Source: an uncultured Lachnospiraceae bacterium
Lineage (GTDB): Bacteria > Bacillota > Clostridia > Lachnospirales > Lachnospiraceae
Assembly: GCA_937891165.1 (NCBI GenBank)
Contig: CALAEX010000129.1
Span: forward strand, 1-64,000
Length of the DNA: 64,000 nt
Direction: 5' to 3'
Within the stretch, counting starts at the first letter, position 1. Each line of letters starts with the position of its first letter. The position numbers and the translations under genes were made by a program. Below are positions 27,401 to 35,756 of this stretch, piece by piece. The notes beneath the pieces are model-generated. The model saw only the letters and a program-made list of their open reading frames with translations, did not search any database and was not told the origin of the DNA.

Positions 27401-27883
27401 GTAACCTCTAGTTTAGGAGCACGTTATTTTAATCTTACATTATCAGAAACATCTGCTGTAGCAGTTTGTAAGTATATTAGAGAGAATGTGTCAGCATCAG
27501 AACTTATTAAAGGATGTCATTTTAATGCAATAGTTAATAATGCAGATTTCTTTTGTGGGCATATTTATTCTGATGGTGGTTCTACATGGTGGGGAACAGT
27601 ACAACAACGTGGAACTTCTATAGATGGAAATACTATTTATAAATATCTTTATATTGGAGGTGCTGATTCAGTAACCCCTTTTAGAGGTGGTGCCACATTA
27701 ATAGTTTCCGTAAATTTGGTAAATTATGCTAATTATCCACAAGCAAAAGTAATTATAACAGATTATTCAACAGGTGCAGTCGTATGCTCATTTACACCAT
27801 TTTGGACTACTGATGCTAATGGTTATAATACACATAATGCAGGAAGAGATACTAGTGTACAGAGTACATCATTTGTAATTTAA
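27374..27883 (+). CDS. Startless cassette, divergent long form
   Basis: Frame open through the right half of s5: KLNSKVTSSLGARYFNLTLS and onwards for about 170 codons. There is no KTYVGTDGKLHF block; instead a new N-terminal domain (SETSAVAVCKYI) leads to YIGGADSVTPFRGG and a beta-rich end. The first GTG is at 27488, well inside. It shows that the site keeps the LNS.V frame even when the following protein is unrelated. Confidence 0.6.
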   Translation, partial: RIFIKLNSKVTSSLGARYFNLTLSETSAVAVCKYIRENVSASELIKGCHFNAIVNNADFFCGHIYSDGGSTWWGTVQQRGTSIDGNTIYKYLYIGGADSVTPFRGGATLIVSVNLVNYANYPQAKVIITDYSTGAVVCSFTPFWTTDANGYNTHNAGRDTSVQSTSFVI

Positions 27884-27884
27884 T

Positions 27885-27990
27885 CAAAACGTCTTCAGGG
27901 TAAAAACATATGTTAAAAGTGATGATAAAATACATTTTGTGAATAGTATTAATAGGGGAAACTAATACAGTATTAAATTTTTAAAAGTTC
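27885..27990 (+). pseudogene. Degenerate cassette head
   Basis: A decayed copy reading VKTYVKSDDKIHFVNS and then frameshifted into stops; recognisable from the DNA word TACATTTTGTGAATAGT. No site precedes it. Confidence 0.5.
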
Positions 27991-28073
27991 CACAATGTTA
28001 GAAACACCAACCATACTAAAATTACAGACCTAATTCAAGTGTAAATCAATGATGTTATATTAATTATTTTTAT

Positions 28074-28158
28074 GGGGATTGAATTTAGCACAATTAATTT
28101 TCTCTATCTCTCGGTAAAACACGGGAGATAGAGAATTTTTATTAAGCTAAATAGTAAC
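28074..28158 (+). repeat. Palindromic cassette site s6
   Basis: GGGGATTGAATTTAGC, standard stem with GTAAAACA loop, right edge TTTTTATTAAGCTAAATAGT. The stem followed by five T residues also fits an intrinsic terminator. Confidence 0.85.
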
Positions 28159-28647
28159 GTCACTAAAGTAAAGACCTATGTAGGAACTGATGGAAAATTA
28201 CATTTTGTGAATAGTGCAGGTGCTGATTCAGTACTAAATTTTAGTAGTGGTGATGGTGGATTAGTTTTAGGAATTGTTGATATCACCAATTATATAAATG
28301 CACGCGGAGGATATGTAATTTATGGTGCAATTACCACAGGTAAAGAATATGACCTAAGTAAATATAAATATATTCAATTAATTTTTCAACATTATAACTA
28401 TTATGACGAGACTTGGGGTGTTGGATTTACAAAAATACCAAATGATACACTTGCTAACTGTCAAAATGCAACCAAAAAACAGACATATTCCCATGTTGGA
28501 AACAAACAAGATTCTTTCATAACAAAATCTATATATCTTGATATCAGCGGAATTAATGAAAAAGGATATCCATTTGTATACAGGGTTGGGTCTGTCTATT
28601 CGTATGTTATTAAATTACAATTAGTTAATGAGTTGGAAGTATTATAA
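28132..28647 (+). CDS. Startless tail-fibre-tip-like cassette
   Basis: KLNSNVTKVKTYVGTDGKLH and the common block (here GADSVLNFSSG), then GDGGLVLGIVDITNY and a unique ~130-residue beta-rich domain rich in Tyr and Lys. No start codon or RBS before the internal GTG at 28207. Flanked by s6 and s7 in direct orientation, 588 bp apart. Confidence 0.65.
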   Translation, partial: RIFIKLNSNVTKVKTYVGTDGKLHFVNSAGADSVLNFSSGDGGLVLGIVDITNYINARGGYVIYGAITTGKEYDLSKYKYIQLIFQHYNYYDETWGVGFTKIPNDTLANCQNATKKQTYSHVGNKQDSFITKSIYLDISGINEKGYPFVYRVGSVYSYVIKLQLVNELEVL

Positions 28648-28661
28648 ACTATAGTTTATAA

Positions 28662-28744
28662 GGGGATTGAATTTAGCACAATTAATTTTCTCTATCTCTC
28701 GACATTTCTCGGGAGATAGAGAATTTTTATTAAGCTAAATAGTA
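28662..28744 (+). repeat. Palindromic cassette site s7, variant loop
   Basis: Stem with CTCTCGACATTTCTCGGGAG in the centre, again a different loop with pairing kept. Faces the inverted site s8 across 490 bp. Confidence 0.85.
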
Positions 28745-29139
28745 ATGTGGATAATATAAACGATAGTTTAGGTGGGTATAAACTTACTACAATTAACGGG
28801 AAAATAGGTTACTACCTAGAAAGCGAAGGTGCAGATTCAGCACTCCCTTTTAATAAAAACAATTACGAAATAACTATTATAAAAGATACAGAATATAATT
28901 CTCAAGGGACTGTGTTATCTAATATTGATGTTGGTAAATATATTATTTCTTACGAGGTGAAACAACTTTCAACTGAATATAGACATGGTTACTTTTACCT
29001 AGATTCAGTACAAATTATTGATACAGGTGTTGGTACAGTAGGTTTCAAAGTAATAGATATTTCACAAGGTATGACATTAAGTTATATGACACAAAAGAAT
29101 GCAAAATTTAATTATATAGTTTTAATAAAAATTGAATAA
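28720..29139 (+). CDS. Cassette with alternative head (DNINDSLGG)
   Basis: KLNSNVDNINDSLGGYKLTT, then GKIGYYLESEGADSALPF and a unique ~90-residue domain. GTG at 28747 is a possible start without RBS. Only GAD.ALPF is shared with other cassettes. It is bounded by s7 and, in inverted orientation, s8; the word AACGATAGTTTA occurs inside both edges, so the cassette lies in a potentially invertible segment. Confidence 0.6.
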   Translation, partial: RIFIKLNSNVDNINDSLGGYKLTTINGKIGYYLESEGADSALPFNKNNYEITIIKDTEYNSQGTVLSNIDVGKYIISYEVKQLSTEYRHGYFYLDSVQIIDTGVGTVGFKVIDISQGMTLSYMTQKNAKFNYIVLIKIE

Positions 29140-29151
29140 ACTATCGTTCAC

Positions 29152-29241
29152 CTTACTATTTGGTTAAGCAAAGATTCTCTATCTCTCGAGAAATATCGAG
29201 AGATAGAGAAAATTAATTGTGCTAAATTCAATCCCACCCCT
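29152..29241 (-). repeat. Palindromic cassette site s8, inverted orientation
   Basis: Minus-strand copy, perfectly symmetric centre CTCTCGATATTTCTCGAGAG. It reads outward into NSKVNDSLFNFY and a stop, so no cassette is attached; it looks like an empty or partner site for s7. Confidence 0.8.
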
Positions 29242-29349
29242 CAAAAAAGAGGTTCTTCCCTATTGTGGAGATAAAATAATGCTAATAATCTACTGTATTT
29301 TATCATTTTTATTTTGACAAATTTTTAATATTAGAAAGGAACAAACGTT

Positions 29350-31935
29350 ATGAAAATATTAGAACTTATTTTAGAAAATTTTGAGGGTGTGTATATTGCA
29401 ATGCACACAAACTTTGTTCGTTTAGATTTAAGAGAATCTAAACATAAAATTTGTCTTATCACTGGTCCTAATGGAAAAGGTAAGACTGTATTATTATCAC
29501 AATTGAATCCCTTCTCATCACTTGGTACACTGGATGAGAGGGATTCTTTACCACTTATAAGAAAAGATAAAAATGGTCATAAAAAAATAGTTATTTTTGA
29601 TAGAGGAAATGAATACGAAATTGATCATTTTTATACACCAAGCAAAACTTCCCATACAGTAAAATCTTACATTAAGAAAAATGGGGAAGAATTAAATCCT
29701 AATGGTAATGTAACTTCATTTAAAGAAGTTGTGAAAGTGGAACTTGATATTGAACCTGATTACATGAAGTTAATTCGGTTAGGAAATAATGTAGTAAATC
29801 TAATTGACTTAAAGAATGCTGAACGAAAAACCTTTATGTCAAAACGATTGGAAGAGGTGAATGTATTTCTTTTATATTATAAAAAGATTAATACAGAACT
29901 TAATACATTAAAAACATTAAATGCTATAGTAATTGATAAATTAAAGAAAACCAATATTGAATCGGAAGAAGATTTTATTTTAGCAAAAGAAGCTTTGGTA
30001 GAAAAACAAAAAGAGTTAGAAGAAATTGAAGCTGATATTCTGGCTATCACAGATAGTATCAGTAAAACCAAATATCAATTATCTGAAATACCAGAAGATA
30101 CAAAACAAAAAATGAAAGACGCTGAAAGAAAGTTAGAAAAACTTCTTAAAAAATCAGGCAATGAATTTGAAAGTTTAGAGTCTTTAGAAAAACGTTATAA
30201 AGCAATTTCAGAAAATATTATTCGAAATAAAGAACGACATAAAAGTCTTTGTAATTCTGTAAATGTTTATATCGAAACGATCGATAGAAATCGAACAGAA
30301 TCTGAAAATACAAAAGCGAAAATAGATCATATCGTAAATGAAAGTGACTTAGATGGACTTATGGGACTTATCGAATCTCTCAAAATCAGAATTAAAACTG
30401 ATGAAGGTAAATATAAAAAATATGGAGAGATTAAATATACGAAGAAAGATGTAGAAGATGTGCTTTCGTTCTTTAAAGAAAAACAAGAAGTATTATCAAC
30501 TACATATGAGTTTGGAGATGAGCCAATTAAAAAAGTTATTTCTATTATGAAAAAAGGAGAATCGGTCTCTACTTACATAAATGAACATTTGAAAAAAGCG
30601 ATAGAAGAGGAGGAAATTAAATCCGGAAAGGCATTAATCCGAAGACTTTTATCCATGTATAATGAGAAACCAGCTTGTAACAAAAACTGTAGTTTATTAG
30701 CACTCAGAAGTTCTTTAGAATCTATTTCTGGAATTAATGACAGTGAAACGAAATATAATAAAGAATTCTTTTCCTATATGAATTTAGCTTATACATCCAT
30801 CAAAGCAGTTATGTTATCTTTCTCGGAAAAAAAGAATTTATTTGAATTAATGCCTGATAATATCAAGGAATTTTCGAAGATAGAGAGCCTATATGACAGA
30901 ATTAGAGCATGTGAATGGATTTATGATAGAGAAGTTTTCTTTGAAGAATTGGCTTTTATGACAGAATATGAAAATCATTTAAAAGATATTGAAACTTTAG
31001 AAGATAAAGAAAAAGAATTAAAACTTCTTTTAAAATCATCCCCACTTCCAGTATTAGAATCATTATATTCTGATTTAAAAAAGAGTATGAAAGAATATAG
31101 TGAGAAGATTGTAGATACGAATAATGAGATACGAGCAATTTCTGGAGTAATTAAATCTGATGAAGTGACATTAGAAGAATTAGAAATATTAATCGAAATC
31201 GTAAAACAAAAAGACACTATAGAATCTATATATTATGAAAATAAAGCACTTCTTGAAAAACAGGCTGACTTATTAAGACAACTTCAAACAGAAGAGTCTA
31301 TGTTTGCAAATGCTTCTTTCGAAAGGAAGAGATTACAACAGTGGATAGCAACTAATGACCATAATTTAAAACAAGCAAAAGTATACCAAAAAGAATTAAA
31401 AGTATATCAGAAGTTTTTTGATGATTGGTCTGTCTTAAAAGAATCGTTATCTAGTAATAAAGGGATTCCTTTAATTTTTATTGACTTATATTTAAAGAAA
31501 GCGAAAGCAATTGTAAACTCTTTACTAGATGAGATTTATGGTGGAAATATGTATATTGACGATTTCATTATTTCTGCAGATAGTTTTAATATCCCATTCA
31601 TTAAAGATGGAAAATCTATATCAGATATTCGTTATGCATCACAGGGAGAAAAATCTTTCTTTAGCATTGCATTATCTTTTGCAATTTCATTTCAATCTAT
31701 GAGTAGATACAATATCATGTTACTTGATGAATTAGATTCCGTACTCGATGAATCTAACCGTAGTAAATTCATTGCTATACTAGAGAAATTGGAAGATATG
31801 ATTGACTCCGAACAAATGTTTGTTATTTCACATAATAATATGTTTTCTATGTATCCCGTAGATGTAGTTTCTGTGATTAATGAAATCAATAAATATAATA
31901 AATTATCTAATTATATCGAACTTAAATATGCATAA
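29350..31935 (+). CDS. sbcC: SbcC/Rad50-like recombination ATPase (gp46-type)
   Basis: 861 residues. Walker A TGPNGKGKT (residues about 38-46), two long coiled-coil arms (about 160-430 and 500-690), a central CNKNC near 443-447 that stands in for the CxxC zinc hook, signature ASQGEKSFFS, and Walker B IMLLDELDSVLDE. With the SbcD-like nuclease at 12582-13793 it would form the complex that processes DNA ends and feeds recombination-dependent replication. The C-x3-C hook spacing is unusual. RBS AGAAAGGA. Distance from its partner gene suggests past rearrangement. Confidence 0.9.
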   Translation: MKILELILENFEGVYIAMHTNFVRLDLRESKHKICLITGPNGKGKTVLLSQLNPFSSLGTLDERDSLPLIRKDKNGHKKIVIFDRGNEYEIDHFYTPSKTSHTVKSYIKKNGEELNPNGNVTSFKEVVKVELDIEPDYMKLIRLGNNVVNLIDLKNAERKTFMSKRLEEVNVFLLYYKKINTELNTLKTLNAIVIDKLKKTNIESEEDFILAKEALVEKQKELEEIEADILAITDSISKTKYQLSEIPEDTKQKMKDAERKLEKLLKKSGNEFESLESLEKRYKAISENIIRNKERHKSLCNSVNVYIETIDRNRTESENTKAKIDHIVNESDLDGLMGLIESLKIRIKTDEGKYKKYGEIKYTKKDVEDVLSFFKEKQEVLSTTYEFGDEPIKKVISIMKKGESVSTYINEHLKKAIEEEEIKSGKALIRRLLSMYNEKPACNKNCSLLALRSSLESISGINDSETKYNKEFFSYMNLAYTSIKAVMLSFSEKKNLFELMPDNIKEFSKIESLYDRIRACEWIYDREVFFEELAFMTEYENHLKDIETLEDKEKELKLLLKSSPLPVLESLYSDLKKSMKEYSEKIVDTNNEIRAISGVIKSDEVTLEELEILIEIVKQKDTIESIYYENKALLEKQADLLRQLQTEESMFANASFERKRLQQWIATNDHNLKQAKVYQKELKVYQKFFDDWSVLKESLSSNKGIPLIFIDLYLKKAKAIVNSLLDEIYGGNMYIDDFIISADSFNIPFIKDGKSISDIRYASQGEKSFFSIALSFAISFQSMSRYNIMLLDELDSVLDESNRSKFIAILEKLEDMIDSEQMFVISHNNMFSMYPVDVVSVINEINKYNKLSNYIELKYA

Positions 31936-31939
31936 AAAT

Positions 31940-31980
31940 AAATATCTAGGAATGACGACTGTCGTCATTCCTAGATATTT
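31940..31980. terminator. Bidirectional hairpin terminator
   Basis: 20-bp inverted repeat AAATATCTAGGAATGACGAC and its complement, just after the sbcC stop. Confidence 0.85.
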
Positions 31981-32190
31981 AATAGCCTGACCTGATAATA
32001 ATAAAATTTTCTTTGGAATTTTCACACGAGTCATAATAATTCAAAATATTTACAAAACTTAGGAGGTGCTTAACAATTGCCATATATTCTAAACAAAAAA
32101 GACAATCCAAGCTAAAAGTATTTGATTTTTTTATTCTGTAACAGAAGAAATTTTTATTATTACCAATTAAATAATTGTTTTGTGTATAAA
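31981..32190. other. Gap with only weak ORFs
   Basis: A 75-codon minus-strand frame ends here, but its start lies inside the downstream terminator hairpin and its composition is not protein-like. A plus-strand AGGAGGTG near 32061 leads only to a 12-codon frame (TTG start). I see no supportable gene; the RBS may be a relic of a deleted one. Confidence 0.3.
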
Positions 32191-32228
32191 TATTGAGAGT
32201 AGGCATGATAGTCCACCTACTCTCAATA
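32191..32228 (-). terminator. Hairpin terminator
   Basis: 13-bp stem TATTGAGAGTAGG / CCTACTCTCAATA with a 12-nt loop, just beyond the end of the NlpC/P60-like gene. Confidence 0.7.
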
Positions 32229-32235
32229 ACTTTAT

Positions 32236-33177
32236 TTATTTAAACATCCGATAGAATGTAGCAGAACCAATTTTACCATCCATTTCAAGTCCCCGAATAT
32301 TGTATTGATACATACCTACATATTTGCTTGTATTACTATCATATGTGGTAGTTACTTTATCACCACAAATAATATTTTCCATCATATATCCACATTCAGC
32401 ATATAAATATACATGAGTAATATAAGTAAGATAACGAAATCCTTCTGGACTTCGTTTCATCTCATCAAAGGATGGACACGCTTTTCTTGTTTCTTCATCA
32501 TAAATTCCCGTATTTCCAATTTCACGAGAATAAAATTTATTGAAGATATGTTGAATTGCACGAATAGTATTTTCTCTTGTGTTTTCATTATAAAAACCAT
32601 CTACAACAATAGAAGAGTTTGGTACAAACTTTTCCAACCATTCTTCATAATTTTTAATAATAACATCATAACGAGATACTTCTCTTTTTAAAGATTCTAA
32701 GTCCATCCCATAATCTACGAAATCTGGAATACCATAATATTGCCATCTTGCTGGTTTTAAAGTTTCCCGATTCATATTAAGTTTTGAACTTCTCATTTCA
32801 ATAGTAATACCATTACCTAGATATGCCCCAATATGGGTCAAGTTATTATTGAATAATAAACAAACTTTATCTTTTGGTAATGTTGCAATTACTCCTTTAA
32901 TTGGACAAGAAGTAAAATATTCTCTAACAGTTCTATCTTCTTTCGATAAGTTGAAAAAAGAACCTGGAGCATCAGCTGCAATTTTACCTCTTCCTTTCTG
33001 TAATTTCATATCAAAATAATTTCTATTGTAAGTGTCCGAACCGTACATTTTATATAATTCGTCCATGGTATCTTTTGTAATAATTTGACCATTGGCTCCC
33101 CAAACATATACAGATAAATCAGAATACAGTTTTTCGAACCAATCGACAAAGGCTTCTGGTGTAACTAAATTACTCAT
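32236..33177 (-). CDS. NlpC/P60-like protein lacking the catalytic Cys, with C-terminal binding domain
   Basis: 313 residues. VYVWGANG (about 23-30), a stretch ending IAADAPGSFF (68-75), CPIKGVIATLPKDKVCLLF and THIGAYLGNG (His115) match the phage NlpC/P60 endopeptidase family, where the middle motif is normally AADCSG. Here the nucleophile position 70 is Ala and the next residue Pro, so peptidase activity is not expected. The C-terminal half (about 185-313) contains a repeat resembling peptidoglycan-binding modules (DGKIGSATFYRMF). It could serve as a wall-binding tail or lysis protein. RBS AGGGGTG. A 55-codon gene lies directly upstream. Confidence 0.75.
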   Translation of the reverse strand: MSNLVTPEAFVDWFEKLYSDLSVYVWGANGQIITKDTMDELYKMYGSDTYNRNYFDMKLQKGRGKIAADAPGSFFNLSKEDRTVREYFTSCPIKGVIATLPKDKVCLLFNNNLTHIGAYLGNGITIEMRSSKLNMNRETLKPARWQYYGIPDFVDYGMDLESLKREVSRYDVIIKNYEEWLEKFVPNSSIVVDGFYNENTRENTIRAIQHIFNKFYSREIGNTGIYDEETRKACPSFDEMKRSPEGFRYLTYITHVYLYAECGYMMENIICGDKVTTTYDSNTSKYVGMYQYNIRGLEMDGKIGSATFYRMFK

Positions 33178-33179
33178 TG

Positions 33180-33347
33180 TTATTCACCCCTTTTTTTAAC
33201 AGATACTTTTTGTCTTGGACCTTTATGAACAAAACTATATGGTTTATGTTTCATATGGTCTATTGCATTTTGAGATATTAAACTAAGATCTTTTTCTAAA
33301 GTACCAAATTTTTGTTCTATACGTTTATATCGTTCTTCAGATGTCAT
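33180..33347 (-). CDS. Small basic protein (55 aa)
   Basis: Too short for most gene finders but well supported: GAGAGGT precedes the ATG at 33347 and the stop abuts the next gene's start region. MTSEERYKRIEQKFGTLEKD begins a helix; the tail is basic (HKGPRQKVSVKKRGE). Probably co-transcribed with the NlpC/P60-like gene; the position suggests a lysis accessory, but there is no hydrophobic segment of holin type. Confidence 0.7.
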   Translation of the reverse strand: MTSEERYKRIEQKFGTLEKDLSLISQNAIDHMKHKPYSFVHKGPRQKVSVKKRGE

Positions 33348-33558
33348 GTCTTTACCTCTCTATCATGTTTAAATCAAATTAGTTATGATAATGTGGTTAA
33401 AATAAATAACGAGGAAACAATTTGAGTGAAGAAATATGGAAAGATGTACTTATAAAAATTCCATATGTTAGATATAATATATCTTGCATACTTTAATTGT
33501 AATTGTTTTGAAATGAGATGTTCCTTATTGGGAGATTGAATTTATGATGATGAATATA
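33348..33558. other. Intergenic; one tiny ORF with RBS
   Basis: A plus-strand frame 33422-33496 (TTG start, GAGG upstream) encodes MSEEIWKDVLIKIPYVRYNI and four more residues. EIWKDV resembles the opening of NUMOD4-type homing endonucleases, so it may be a truncated head of such a gene. At 33530 GGGAGATTGAATTTA resembles the left edge of the cassette sites without the stem. Confidence 0.25.
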
Positions 33559-33591
33559 ATTCAGTATGAGGTAAATTACCTCATACTGAAT
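33559..33591. terminator. Hairpin terminator
   Basis: 16-bp perfect stem ATTCAGTATGAGGTAA / TTACCTCATACTGAAT, at the end of the minus-strand cassette. Confidence 0.8.
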
Positions 33592-33596
33592 TTAAT

Positions 33597-34436
33597 TTAT
33601 ACCGTATATGTATTACTAGTATCTGTTGCCACTTTCGTCATTACAGTTGTTCCCCAACCAAAAATATTTTTTCGAACATTATTTATACACAACCACGCCT
33701 CACACATAATACCGGATAAACCTGGATCATGAATAGTGGCTACGGCATATATTTTTTGAGTACCATCATTTCGTATAGCAACTTCTTTACTCTTAAAGCA
33801 TCTAGCAGTTTTTATTAATTCTGTGGCACTACCCAAGGTCTCAACTATGACATCATCTATATATAAATCTATTGTGACTTTTGCACCCTGATAAATATGC
33901 CTAACTAGTAACATAACATATGCATTATTTTGCAATGGATTTTCTTCAATTTCATATGCTGCATGATATGTTAAATATTTACTATATATTGTAGTAGCTT
34001 TAAATGACGCCGTACCATCTGTTTCATTTATAATATGACATTGATTGTCACATTGTCCTCTTCCAGTGGGGTCACTTGCAACATACATATCCCCTTCAAA
34101 TCTAAAATTATATAATTTTGATCTTGGAAGTCCTGTTATTATTTTAACTTCGCTCCAGTCACCATTGGCTTTAGCACACACTCTAACAAAACAAATATTT
34201 CCAACGACACAATAACCAGTGCTAATGACATCACTATATGTCATTTTTTCATGAAGCGTAATCCCTTCCGTTGTATATTCGAGCTGATCGAAATTAAATG
34301 TTTGGTATGGCATATAGGGTATATCTGTTCCCTTAAAAGGGTTCCATGTATCAGCACCTCGTGCCTTCCAATAAGGAACACCAGACTCTTCTTTGAGATC
34401 AAGAGATACGTTACTATTTAGCTTAATAAAAATTCT
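33597..34436 (-). CDS. Cassette with long beta-rich domain (GADTWNPF type), minus strand
   Basis: The frame is open through the right half of s9 as KLNSNVSLDLKEESGVPYWK, then ARGADTWNPFKGTD and about 235 residues ending at 33597. It is the longest cassette. The conventional start would be the ATG at 34313, after the GADTWNPF segment, which has no RBS. GAD(T/S)xxPF is the motif shared by nearly all cassettes. The C-terminal region resembles jelly-roll fibre tips. Confidence 0.6.
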   Translation of the reverse strand, partial: RIFIKLNSNVSLDLKEESGVPYWKARGADTWNPFKGTDIPYMPYQTFNFDQLEYTTEGITLHEKMTYSDVISTGYCVVGNICFVRVCAKANGDWSEVKIITGLPRSKLYNFRFEGDMYVASDPTGRGQCDNQCHIINETDGTASFKATTIYSKYLTYHAAYEIEENPLQNNAYVMLLVRHIYQGAKVTIDLYIDDVIVETLGSATELIKTARCFKSKEVAIRNDGTQKIYAVATIHDPGLSGIMCEAWLCINNVRKNIFGWGTTVMTKVATDTSNTYTV

Positions 34437-34498
34437 CTATCTCCCGAGAAATGTCGAGAGATAGAGAAAATTAATTGTGCTAAATTCAATCCACCCCT
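34409..34498 (-). repeat. Palindromic cassette site s9
   Basis: Minus-strand copy; left edge AGGGGTGGATTGAATTTAGC, centre CTCTCGACATTTCTCGGGAG, right edge TTTTTATTAAGCTAAATAGT. Direct repeat of s10, 427 bp apart; both share the flank CCACCCCTATAATAA on the plus strand. Confidence 0.85.
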
Positions 34499-34524
34499 AT
34501 AATAAAAAATAGCACAACCAATAT

Positions 34525-34863
34525 TTAAACGCTTATAGTACTGGATTTAGCAGTCCTACTTCCATGAGATGTATAACCTAATGAAGCAGTTGCTTTAGAA
34601 GCTCCATCAACATATAAAGTAGCTGAGCCAGCACAATCGTAACCATCAACCCAGAGAGATACATATACATTATGTTTTACATCTCCTCCTGCTGCTGCAT
34701 ATCCAGCATTATATCTATTGGTATAAATGGTTTGTATAGCAGTACTTATTGCTGCGGGTGTTTTCGCACTTGGAGTAGACCCACAACTTACACACTTGTC
34801 ATAAAGTGTATCAACTCCAGTCTGAAAAGACGCAACGTTACTATTTAGCTTAATAAGATTTCT
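34525..34863 (-). CDS. Hidden startless cassette (SFQTGVDTLYDKC type)
   Basis: No ATG-initiated ORF exists, yet the frame entering from s10 is open for 112 codons and clearly coding: KLNSNVASFQTGVDTLYDKC, VSCGSTPSAKTPAAIS, IYTNRYNAGY, and a beta-rich end with DGASKATASL. The SFQTGVDTLY / CVSCGSTP / YTNRYNAG motifs recur in tail-fibre proteins of Firmicutes phages. Because it has no start codon, it can only be expressed after fusion to another gene, which makes it the clearest evidence for a silent cassette. Confidence 0.7.
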   Translation of the reverse strand, partial: RNLIKLNSNVASFQTGVDTLYDKCVSCGSTPSAKTPAAISTAIQTIYTNRYNAGYAAAGGDVKHNVYVSLWVDGYDCAGSATLYVDGASKATASLGYTSHGSRTAKSSTISV

Positions 34864-34924
34864 CTATCTCCCGTGTTTTACCGAGAGATAGAGAAAATTA
34901 ATTGTGCTAAATTCAATCCACCCC
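34836..34924 (-). repeat. Palindromic cassette site s10
   Basis: Minus-strand copy with GTAAAACA loop and right edge CTTATTAAGCTAAATAGTAA. Confidence 0.85.
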
Positions 34925-34935
34925 TATAATAACCA

Positions 34936-35352
34936 TTAGTGGATGTTAATAGACTGCACTTCAGCTTCTTTTAACTTAATATCATTAATAATACCATCAA
35001 CTACTGATGGTTCATAATATTTAATTTTTCTTTTTGTAAAATTAATTTTACTAACCGCATGGTTTAGTTCTAATAACGAATGCCATAAATGGATGTGTCC
35101 ATATAACGCCATAGATAAGGCTTGTGGATTATTTTTGAATAAGCGATATTCATCATCATTTAATTCTTTCGTCACAATATAATCTTCTAAAAAATATCTA
35201 TATTTATTTATCAGATTTTCATAAGGAATATTTAGTTTTCTTTCAGTCATCATATCAGTAATCAATAACTCTGTAGTTAATTCATTAAATGATGTTTCAT
35301 GAAAACTCCCATTAGCAATTTGATCATCCAAAGTATCAAATATATCATTCAT
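34936..35352 (-). CDS. Putative small baseplate protein (gp53/LysM-like)
   Basis: 138 residues. NNPQALSMALYGHIHLWHSL followed by LELNHAVSK fits the 'Tyr-Gly … Trp … Leu … Asn' pattern of T4 gp53-type wedge proteins. The rest is helical. AAGGTG precedes the ATG. It is last in a three-gene minus-strand operon of likely virion genes, 17 bp after the gene before it. Confidence 0.45.
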   Translation of the reverse strand: MNDIFDTLDDQIANGSFHETSFNELTTELLITDMMTERKLNIPYENLINKYRYFLEDYIVTKELNDDEYRLFKNNPQALSMALYGHIHLWHSLLELNHAVSKINFTKRKIKYYEPSVVDGIINDIKLKEAEVQSINIH

Positions 35353-35369
35353 AATAAATCACCTTCTTT

Positions 35370-35756
35370 TTAGTTATTGCTAAACGTCATATTTGAGACT
35401 GAGTTGTCAGGACAATGACAAACAACTGGAGTATTTTGTGTAATAAGACTTGTCCCGTCTTCCAATTCAATCGTAAGCCCGTGCCAAGAATTATTTCTTT
35501 CGAATGGGATATCTAAAAAGTTTTGGGTTTTCATAATTTGACTTGTATAAACCCTACAACCAGGAGCATTACGAAAACAAAGAGTTCCTTTCGAATGAAC
35601 CAAGGATTCTTCAGGATCGCCGAAATTAATTCCAGACATTAATCTGGAAATATAAATTGGATATGTCTGACCTGCTTCACAAGGAACATCCGTTTTTGAT
35701 AAATATCCTGGTTCTTGCTGTTTAAATTTATAAATATGCTTCGTACTGGTAATCAT
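35370..35756 (-). CDS. Putative virion protein (128 aa)
   Basis: Beta-rich, with AGQTYPIYISRL, CFRNAPGCRVYTSQIM and VVCHCPDN. Family not recognised; size and position between two probable structural genes suggest a baseplate or tail component. It overlaps the end of the upstream gene by 29 bp, with GGTGGG as RBS inside that gene, so translation is likely coupled. Confidence 0.5.
   Translation of the reverse strand: MITSTKHIYKFKQQEPGYLSKTDVPCEAGQTYPIYISRLMSGINFGDPEESLVHSKGTLCFRNAPGCRVYTSQIMKTQNFLDIPFERNNSWHGLTIELEDGTSLITQNTPVVCHCPDNSVSNMTFSNN

Noticed and set aside
26037..29241. Integron with attC cassettes
   Set aside because: Cassette spacing and hairpins recall attC, but there is no IntI-type integrase with its extra domain, no GTTRRRY/RYYYAAC core sites, and the cassettes lack starts.
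31979..32206. 75-codon minus-strand frame after sbcC
   Set aside because: Its start lies in a terminator hairpin and its composition (Asn, Phe, Ile, scattered Cys) is that of random AT-rich DNA.
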